From Acidobacteriota bacterium (GTDB lineage Bacteria > Acidobacteriota > Terriglobia > Terriglobales > Acidobacteriaceae): a stretch of DNA of 6,869 nt. Below the pieces are notes generated by a model. That model ran no database searches. It saw only the letters and a program-made list of their open reading frames with translations, and was not told the origin of the DNA. Every line of letters starts with the position of its first letter. Within the stretch, counting starts at the first letter, position 1. This document shows positions 1 to 4,267 of the stretch, in pieces. Where the stretch lies: assembly GCA_021819255.1 (NCBI GenBank), contig JAKART010000119.1, forward strand, positions 1 to 6,869, given 5' to 3'. The position numbers and the translations under genes were made by a program.

Positions 1-11
1 CGCGGCGAGAA

Positions 12-14
12 CTA
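12..14 (-). other. In-frame amber codon inside the GH79-like gene
   Basis: On the minus strand the codons read TTC CGT TAG TTC TCG CCG, that is Phe-Arg-stop-Phe-Ser-Pro, and continue open to the window edge. From memory, GH79-like proteins have a pattern close to FR-x-LSP-x-G at this place, so the stop sits at the single x position with no shift of frame. A one-base change from CAG (Gln) would produce it. A sequencing error or a true nonsense mutation explains it best; readthrough is possible but nothing here supports it. Confidence 0.5.
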
Positions 15-302
15 ACGGAACCGCTCGACAAGGCCGGTGTTGCGAGGAGAAAAGAAGCTGGGATCCACCAACTCATTGGTCTCATAGGAGAGACCAATGA
101 AGTTCCCCGGGATGCGAGCTCCAGCTCTGCCGGGATGCAGCGTCAGCGTGGCGGGCACTGCCTTGCTGGGCAAAGCAGTCACGGCCGGGGTTCCAGGCTG
201 GGCCAAGGTCTCGGCGATGGCTCCCAGGCTGGGTAGCGCGGCGGCAGCGGCTGAGTTGAGAAGGAAGCGGCGACGGTCCATCCGATGCATGGGAACTTTC
301 AT
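12..302 (-). CDS. Tat-exported GH79-like protein, N-terminal part, stopped by an in-frame TAG
   Basis: The reading frame encodes 96 residues before a TAG stop. Residues 8-37 form a twin-arginine signal: DRRRFLL at residues 9-15 fits the Tat consensus, followed by an Ala-rich hydrophobic stretch and an Ala-Gln-Pro cleavage-like region. Residues 52-96 resemble, from memory, the N-terminus of GH79-type (heparanase/beta-glucuronidase-like) hydrolases: a beta strand, then IPGNFIGLSYET, a Pro-Ser-Phe-Phe-Ser segment and NTGLVERFR. A full enzyme would be 400-500 residues, so this is only its beginning. After the TAG the same frame reads Phe-Ser-Pro-Arg to the window edge, which fits the expected continuation, so the gene is probably broken by a point change rather than naturally short. 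The start is uncertain: ATGs at residues 1, 5 and 8 are possible and none has a strong ribosome site. Residue 8 would give the most typical Tat signal. The GH79 assignment is moderate; the Tat signal is clear. Confidence 0.6.
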   Translation of the reverse strand: MKVPMHRMDRRRFLLNSAAAAALPSLGAIAETLAQPGTPAVTALPSKAVPATLTLHPGRAGARIPGNFIGLSYETNELVDPSFFSPRNTGLVERFR

Positions 303-396
303 GCTTGCAAGGGTAAGAGCGGAGCGTTAGCGTTGGCAAATGGAGGCGGGCTACAGCGGCCAAAGGACCTTCTGTGCAGGCGCGATCCGCCGTCAT

Positions 397-406
397 CCAC
401 ATGTGG
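397..406. promoter_or_regulatory. 10-bp perfect palindrome upstream of the GH79-like gene
   Basis: CCACATGTGG reads the same on both strands and lies in the region where an operator for the downstream minus-strand gene could be. No partner repeat or recognised regulator motif was seen, and a 10-bp palindrome in a GC-rich gap can occur by chance. Confidence 0.2.
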
Positions 407-469
407 GCGCTTGCGTAAGCAAAGCGACGCCGCAGGCCGGCGGCCGGAGACCTGTTCGCAGGGAACGGC

Positions 470-585
470 TAGACCATTTTCCCTGATGATGGGTGTGCGG
501 AAGCGGGCGTTCCGTGGCGTTTTCATTGAGGAAAACGCCCACAGGAGTCGTTCCCCTTGCTTACACCTTCAGGGAAAATGGTCTA
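470..585. repeat. 116-bp imperfect palindrome with perfect 17-bp terminal inverted repeats, MITE-like
   Basis: The ends are TAGACCATTTTCCCTGA (470-486) and its exact reverse complement (569-585). A second perfect pair, GGCGTTTTC (516-524) and GAAAACGCC (531-539), encloses a 6-base loop and shares exactly the same centre (between 527 and 528). Between them, further segments pair with small bulges: GGTGT (492-496) with ACACC (563-567), AAGC (501-504) with GCTT (559-562), and GGG (505-507) with CCC (554-556). The whole element can therefore fold into one long interrupted hairpin. Its outermost bases are TA on both sides, which could be a TA target duplication as used by IS630/Tc1-type transposases; the true ends would then be 15-bp repeats starting GACC. 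It has no coding capacity. A structured RNA or a bidirectional terminator is the alternative. Confidence 0.65.
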
Positions 586-618
586 TTCGCCTCGGGGGCG
601 CTCGGATGGATGACCAAG

Positions 619-657
619 AAAAAAGCCCCGGCCGCGGAATACCCAGCCGCGGGCAGC
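619..657 (-). terminator. Probable Rho-independent terminator after the three-TM protein gene
   Basis: Read on the minus strand, a GC-rich stem-loop built around two CCGCGG hexamers (647-652 and 632-637, 9-base loop) is followed, after a short GC stretch, by six T residues (619-624). It lies about 30 bases past the stop codon of the three-TM gene. The lower stem is imperfect, so efficiency is uncertain. Another small hairpin, GCCGGC/GCCGGC with a 5-base loop (665-681), lies directly after the stop codon. Confidence 0.5.
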
Positions 658-682
658 CATTGATGCCGGCAGCACGCCGGCG

Positions 683-1525
683 TCAGGGCACAAAATGATG
701 CTGCGGAGAGGCAGGCGCCGAGTTTTGGTTGGCGGCCACCGTTGGATGGGAGACCGGAGTTTGCGGGCTTGCCGTGGCAGGCCAGATTCGAAGGGCCGGC
801 GTGGGCGGATTTGACCGAGATACGGGACCGCCGGGGCTGGAGGAGGGGTTTGGAGCGGGGGCTACGGCAGGCGGCCGGTCGGCCGGCTGAGCTCTGCCGG
901 AAGCGGCCGGATAGGCGGGTTGGGCTGGGCGCGCCAGAAAGGCTTGCGCGCGCGCCGGGGTGGTTTGTGGAGCAGCGGCGGGGTCGGCGCGCGGTGTTGG
1001 CGCCGAAGAGGCGGTGGGTGGCCCGTTCCTGGCAGGATTGCCGATCCGGGAGGGCACAAGCTCAATGGGGTGCATCGCCGCGACGCCCACGAAGATCATC
1101 GAGACGAGCAGAATCGCTGCGCCGGGAGCCAGCCTCTGTACGCTGGAGGCATCGTCGTGAAAGCGGCCCCGGTCATCCATGGAGCCCTGAATGCCGACCA
1201 GAAACAGCGCCATGCCGACGCAGGCGAAGAAGATGCCGGAGATGATGCCGCAAGATTGCAGAAACATTCGATTCTGGGCCATGTGCAGACCCAGAACGGT
1301 GGAGAGGTTGCCGGTGCGAGTGGTGGAGAGATAGGCGTCGAAGTGATGTTCAAAGGAGATGGTCGCGTTCAGCGAGTACGCAAAGATGTAGACGATGGCA
1401 AAGAGAATGCACAGGCCCGCGCAACCCAGCGCAGCAAAGACGCTGTAGCGAATGAGCGGGTCGCGGCTGGTCGACGAAAGGCTGGCCTGCTGTTCTGCCT
1501 CGGCGTATGAAGCGTCATTCTCCAT
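683..1525 (-). CDS. Unrecognised three-TM membrane protein with a long Pro/Ala/Ser-rich C-terminal tail
   Basis: The frame gives 280 residues from ATG 1525. An earlier in-frame ATG at 1594 would add 23 residues, but that stretch overlaps a candidate promoter and looks non-coding. Neither start has a strong ribosome site. In the 280-residue form, hydrophobic segments lie at about 28-52, 92-112 and 134-152. A polar loop of about 40 residues (53-91) separates the first two, and a short charged loop containing MDDRGRFHDD separates the last two. Residues 162-280 are dominated by Pro, Ala, Ser and Thr, with few acidic residues, and look disordered. By the positive-inside pattern the N-terminus (about 27 residues) would be cytoplasmic and the tail periplasmic, but this is inference. 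I do not recognise a family. The tail might span periplasm or bind cell wall, but nothing proves this. It appears to be a single-gene unit between a weak promoter candidate and a terminator. Confidence 0.75.
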   Translation of the reverse strand: MENDASYAEAEQQASLSSTSRDPLIRYSVFAALGCAGLCILFAIVYIFAYSLNATISFEHHFDAYLSTTRTGNLSTVLGLHMAQNRMFLQSCGIISGIFFACVGMALFLVGIQGSMDDRGRFHDDASSVQRLAPGAAILLVSMIFVGVAAMHPIELVPSRIGNPARNGPPTASSAPTPRADPAAAPQTTPARAQAFLARPAQPAYPAASGRAQPADRPPAVAPAPNPSSSPGGPVSRSNPPTPALRIWPATASPQTPVSHPTVAANQNSAPASPQHHFVP

Positions 1526-1548
1526 TTTCGCTTTGGGACAATCGTAAA

Positions 1549-1576
1549 GTATTACGCGGGTTTGTCGATAGAGCAA
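1549..1576 (-). promoter_or_regulatory. Candidate sigma70-type promoter for the three-TM protein gene
   Basis: On the minus strand TTGCTC (1571-1576) and TAATAC (1549-1554) are separated by 16 bases. Each box matches only part of the consensus (TTG of TTGACA; three positions of TATAAT). The expected transcript start would fall shortly before ATG 1525, which favours that start over ATG 1594. The upstream box overlaps a small inverted repeat, GAGC-AAAC-GCTC (1571-1582), which could be an operator half or chance. Confidence 0.3.
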
Positions 1577-1612
1577 ACGCTCAAAAGTATGCATCCCAAT
1601 GCCTGCACAATG

Positions 1613-1642
1613 GTCACCTCTACTGGTAACTCGTAGAGTGAC
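1613..1642. repeat. Inverted repeat upstream of the three-TM gene promoter candidate
   Basis: GTCACCTCTAC (1613-1623) pairs with GTAGAGTGAC (1633-1642) over 10 base pairs with one extra C, leaving a 9-base spacer. It lies about 40 bases upstream of the candidate -35 box, so it could be a regulator binding site. It could also be a hairpin in a transcript running through from the response regulator gene. No T tract follows on either strand. Confidence 0.4.
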
Positions 1643-1861
1643 TTAGTTGCCATCAAGGAGCGGAAGGCAAGAGTCAGCAAGGCAATCCTTTGCTCACGGG
1701 CGGCCAATGTTGCGGCATCCGGAACGAGGGACTTTCCGGGTTCTCCGAAAGGGCAATTGGTGTGGAGGCAGAGGGGGAGGCGATGGATCTTTGTCCGGCT
1801 GGCGGGACGCGAGGGGCGGCTCCGCGGATGGAATGCCGGGTGCGCGCGGGTTGGCCCCAAT

Positions 1862-2311
1862 CTATTTCTGGCGCAGATGCCTGATCAACTCAGTGGGATG
1901 GATCGGCTTGGCGAGGATTTCGAAGTTGTAGCCGCGCTCGCGAACCCGGGCGAGGATCTCCACGGTAGCAGCCTGGCCGCTGAAGAGAACGATGCGAGTT
2001 TCGGGAAGGAACTTCTGGATGGTGATGGCGGCTTCCACGCCGTCGACGCCCGGCATGAGGACGTCGGAGAGAACCAGATCGGGGCGCATGCGCTGGGCAG
2101 CGTCAATTGCCTCCTGACCGCCGTAGGCGGCTGCCGCGACGAAGCCGCTGCGGTTCAAAATCTGCACAATCGTCTCCGCGATAAGGGGCTCGTCGTCGAC
2201 AACCAGAACATGCGTCGGGGCGGGCACGGTGCATATGTCCGCTCCATCCGCACGGTTGGCATCAGGCTGCGAGGTAAAGCGCGAGTTGCCGACAGGAGGG
2301 GAAGTCTGCAT
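1862..2311 (-). CDS. Stand-alone receiver-domain response regulator
   Basis: From ATG 2311 the product is 149 residues: a variable N-terminal segment (1-32), then one receiver (CheY-like) domain (33-149). All phosphotransfer residues are present: the acidic pair Asp39-Asp40, the phospho-acceptor Asp83 in LVLSDVLMPGVDG, Ser111 in VLFSGQ at the Thr/Ser switch position, and Lys135 in LAKPIHP. There is no DNA-binding, enzymatic or other output domain, so it should act by protein-protein contact or in a phosphorelay in the cytoplasm. The N-terminal extension of about 30 residues is longer than in CheY and has no recognised motif. The frame stays open upstream of ATG 2311, but that stretch crosses the candidate promoter and a stem-loop and is unlikely to be translated. 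The ribosome site before ATG 2311 is weak. No histidine kinase is in the window, so its partner is unknown, and a link to the efflux genes is not shown. Confidence 0.9.
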   Translation of the reverse strand: MQTSPPVGNSRFTSQPDANRADGADICTVPAPTHVLVVDDEPLIAETIVQILNRSGFVAAAAYGGQEAIDAAQRMRPDLVLSDVLMPGVDGVEAAITIQKFLPETRIVLFSGQAATVEILARVRERGYNFEILAKPIHPTELIRHLRQK

Positions 2312-2351
2312 GAGGGGTCCCGAACGGCGATGCGATGAGCGTTGGCATGAG

Positions 2352-2360
2352 TTTATAGCA
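2352..2360 (-). promoter_or_regulatory. Candidate extended -10 promoter of the response regulator gene
   Basis: The minus strand reads TGCTATAAA, an extended -10 pattern (TGn followed by TATAAA, one mismatch to TATAAT), ending about 40 bases before ATG 2311. No good TTGACA-like box was found at the proper distance, which is common for extended -10 promoters. The location supports independent transcription of this gene rather than only readthrough from the efflux operon. Confidence 0.4.
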
Positions 2361-2425
2361 TTTTGCGCGTGAATGGGTCTTCTGGAACCGGCGACCGGAG
2401 CCGGCGCTACGCGCTGAGAAAGTCT

Positions 2426-2461
2426 CGTGGATGAGGCTCGGCGGCACAAGCCTCATCCATG
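2426..2461. repeat. Strong stem-loop downstream of the efflux operon
   Basis: TGGATGAGGCT (2428-2438) is exactly complementary to AGCCTCATCCA (2449-2459), with a 10-base loop. A G-T pair and a C-G pair extend the stem to 13 pairs (2426-2461). It could end or protect the efflux transcript, but no run of T follows on either strand, so it is not called a classical terminator. Confidence 0.6.
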
Positions 2462-2516
2462 CGGATGACCCCTCGAACCGTGGTCTTACGTGGGTGTCCA
2501 CGACCCAGTCGGCTGG

Positions 2517-2552
2517 CAGCGGCACCCGGCGCGCGCTTCCGCGTGCCGGCTG
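2517..2552. repeat. GC-rich stem-loop after the outer-membrane factor gene
   Basis: CAGCGGCAC (2517-2525) pairs with GTGCCGGCTG (2543-2552) over nine pairs with one bulged G, leaving a 17-base GC-rich loop. It starts about 68 bases past the stop codon of the outer-membrane factor. There is no T tract; it may act with the second stem-loop as a 3' transcript structure. Confidence 0.4.
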
Positions 2553-2620
2553 GGCAGCGAAAGATTGACGGAGACTCCCAGAGAGGGCGAGGCTCGGGAT
2601 CCACCTGTACGGAGAAAGCT

Positions 2621-4267
2621 TTAGGGCGTGGTGGAGACCTGCTGAATCGCGGCTTTGGTGGTCACCTTGGATGCGGCCGGTAGCTGGGCTGTACTCCATC
2701 CTCCGCCCAGGGCCTCCACCAGTTCCACGGCGGCGGTCAGCTCGATCACACGCGAGGTGGTCTGCAACTCCTGATCGTTGAAGAGAGCGGTCTCCGAGCT
2801 CAAAACGTTAAGATACGGATCGAGTCCGGTCTGGTAGCGTGAGTTCTCCAGGTTCAGGGAGTCCTGGGCTGATTGGACGGCCTGATTCTGCTGCTGGATC
2901 TGCGCCGAGGTGATGCGAAGGGTTGCAATCTCATCTTCCACCTCCTGAAACGCAGTCAGCACGGTCTCCCGATAGTTGGCCACATCCGCCTTGTACTCCG
3001 CCTCGTACTCCGCAACGGTAGCTCGGCGTAGCCCGCCGGCAAAGACCAGCTCAGAGGCGGAGGCCGCGGTGGACCACAAGAGCGCGGGCACGGAGAAAAC
3101 AGTCCCCAGCGTAGCCGACTCAACGCCTCCGGAGCCCGTCAGGGTCAAAGTGGGATAAAAGGCGGTCTTCTCCACGCCCACCAGCGCGTTTGCCTGGGCC
3201 AGGGTACGCTCCGCCGCGGCGATATCGGGCCTGCGCTCCAACAGTTGCGAGGGCACGCCCAGCGGAATGGGGGGCACGGGCGTGGTCAGATCCTTTACAG
3301 CCATGGAAAAGCTGGAGGCCGGCTGTCCAATCTCCAAGGCGATGGCGTGTTCGAAGATGGCCCGATTGGTAGCAATGGCGGTCGCGGTCGCCTCATCGTC
3401 CTCCAGGGTCATCTCTTCCTGAGCGACAGCCTGTTCATCGTCGATGCCGGTTGCGAAGAGCGCCTTGGTCAAAGCAAGGGTCTGTTTATCGGCCTCCACC
3501 ATCTGGTTGGATACGCGCTGCAGCGAATCCTGGCCGCGCAGTTCAAAGTAAAACACAGCCAGGGAGGCCTGTTCCGAGAGCTTTTCTCCGGCCAGATCGG
3601 CGGCGCTTACCTGGGCCGCATAGCGAAATTCGCTGACCTCGTTGCGAATCTTGCCCCACACATCGGGCGCCCAACTTGCACCTCCTGTCAACCCATAGGT
3701 GCTGGCCGTCACGCCCTTGGTGGAGGTGGCGACCGCGCGGTTGGCGGCCGTCGGCACCTTGTTGCGGCTAAAAGAGGGCCCGCCGGCGACGGTGGGAAAG
3801 AACTGCGAACTCACCGCTCGCACCACGTCCAGCGCCGCCATGAAGTTCTGGAAGTCAAGAATGATGTCCTGGTTGTTGACATTGAGCTGGTCTTCCAGCG
3901 CATTCAGCTCGGGCTCCTGAAACATCTCCCACCATTTGCCGCGCAGCACGGTGTCCTGCGGGTTGGCAGGCTGCCAGGTTCCGGGGGGAGCGTTGGAGTA
4001 CTTGACCGGCGTAGACTCCTTGAACTCCGGCGGAGCGGGGGCGGCGGGCCGCACATACTTTGGACCGATGCGGCAACCACTCAGCAGCGCGAAGGTCACG
4101 CAGGCGATCCATGGCAGGACCTTCAGGGATATCTGGCCAACCGGATCGCCGGGCGGGACGGGGGACCGGGCCAGTCCGTGCGCCGCGATGGGGCTCAGGC
4201 TGCCGGTGATCGGATCTTGCGAGTTGCTCTCACTTCTTCTTCCCATTCTCATAGGGTTAGCCTTCAT
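2621..4267 (-). CDS. Outer-membrane factor lipoprotein of RND efflux system (NodT/OprM family)
   Basis: The 548-residue product is the TolC-like exit duct of a tripartite pump, expected as a trimer in the outer membrane. A hydrophobic segment (about 47-64) ends in the lipobox LLSGC with Cys65 as the lipidated residue, followed by IGPKYVRP, typical of the family. The duplicated OEP domains are visible. The first holds GGASWAPDVWGKIRNE (195-210). The second opens near LLERRPDIAAAERTL (342-356), the strongest family signature, continues to YPTLTLTGSGG (371-381), and ends with TAFQEVEDEI and a GLDPYLNVL segment. The mature part (484 residues) has the usual length, but 64 residues before the Cys is long for a lipoprotein signal. 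The start is supported by a GGAGGG ribosome site (4274-4279) six bases upstream and by the ATGA overlap with the RND stop, which implies translational coupling. I see no ATG, GTG or TTG suitable for a normal short signal peptide. Confidence 0.95.
   Translation of the reverse strand: MKANPMRMGRRSESNSQDPITGSLSPIAAHGLARSPVPPGDPVGQISLKVLPWIACVTFALLSGCRIGPKYVRPAAPAPPEFKESTPVKYSNAPPGTWQPANPQDTVLRGKWWEMFQEPELNALEDQLNVNNQDIILDFQNFMAALDVVRAVSSQFFPTVAGGPSFSRNKVPTAANRAVATSTKGVTASTYGLTGGASWAPDVWGKIRNEVSEFRYAAQVSAADLAGEKLSEQASLAVFYFELRGQDSLQRVSNQMVEADKQTLALTKALFATGIDDEQAVAQEEMTLEDDEATATAIATNRAIFEHAIALEIGQPASSFSMAVKDLTTPVPPIPLGVPSQLLERRPDIAAAERTLAQANALVGVEKTAFYPTLTLTGSGGVESATLGTVFSVPALLWSTAASASELVFAGGLRRATVAEYEAEYKADVANYRETVLTAFQEVEDEIATLRITSAQIQQQNQAVQSAQDSLNLENSRYQTGLDPYLNVLSSETALFNDQELQTTSRVIELTAAVELVEALGGGWSTAQLPAASKVTTKAAIQQVSTTP

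Larger units (their letters stand above)
303..682. other. 380-base gap between the GH79-like gene and the three-TM protein gene
   Basis: No convincing coding sequence was seen on either strand. The gap holds a probable terminator (619-657) just past the end of the three-TM gene, a 116-bp imperfect palindrome (470-585), and a 10-bp perfect palindrome CCACATGTGG (397-406) about 95 bases upstream of the GH79-like start. The last could be an operator or chance. No promoter with both good boxes was recognised for the GH79-like gene. Confidence 0.6.
1526..1861. other. 336-base gap between the response regulator and the three-TM gene
   Basis: No gene is supported here. The gap contains a candidate promoter (1549-1576) and a 10-bp inverted repeat (1613-1642) upstream of it. 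Near 1719-1739 there is a 6-bp inverted repeat CCGGAA/TTCCGG with a 9-base spacer, without a T tract. An open frame of about 100 codons on the minus strand has only a TTG start and an Arg/Pro-rich first half, so it is judged spurious. No terminator with a T tract was found for the response regulator gene. Confidence 0.5.
2312..2620. other. 309-base gap between the efflux operon and the response regulator gene
   Basis: No gene is supported. The gap contains two stem-loops (2517-2552 and 2426-2461) that follow the end of the efflux operon, and a candidate extended -10 element (2352-2360) for the response regulator. Open frames that cross it on both strands have no recognisable protein sequence and run through these palindromes. 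Confidence 0.5.

Noticed and set aside
742..1510. Two overlapping plus-strand open frames (167 and 196 codons) opposite the three-TM gene
   Set aside because: Both are Arg/Gly-rich without motifs, while the opposite strand encodes well-formed membrane segments.
1526..1594. Upstream ATG at 1594 as the start of the three-TM protein
   Set aside because: No ribosome site was seen, the added 23 residues are unlike the rest, and they coincide with a promoter candidate. It is possible but less likely than ATG 1525.
1719..1739. CCGGAA/TTCCGG inverted repeat as a terminator for the response regulator
   Set aside because: The stem is only 6 bp with a 9-base spacer, no T tract follows, and it lies over 120 bases past the stop codon.
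1552..1860. A minus-strand frame of 102 codons between the response regulator and the three-TM gene
   Set aside because: It has only a TTG start directly at the end of the response regulator gene and an Arg/Pro-rich first half. It overlaps the candidate promoter and inverted repeat, and has no recognised domain.
2262..2699. A minus-strand frame of 145 codons across the gap below the efflux operon
   Set aside because: It overlaps the ends of both neighbouring real genes and runs through two stem-loops. It shows no motif or hydrophobic pattern.
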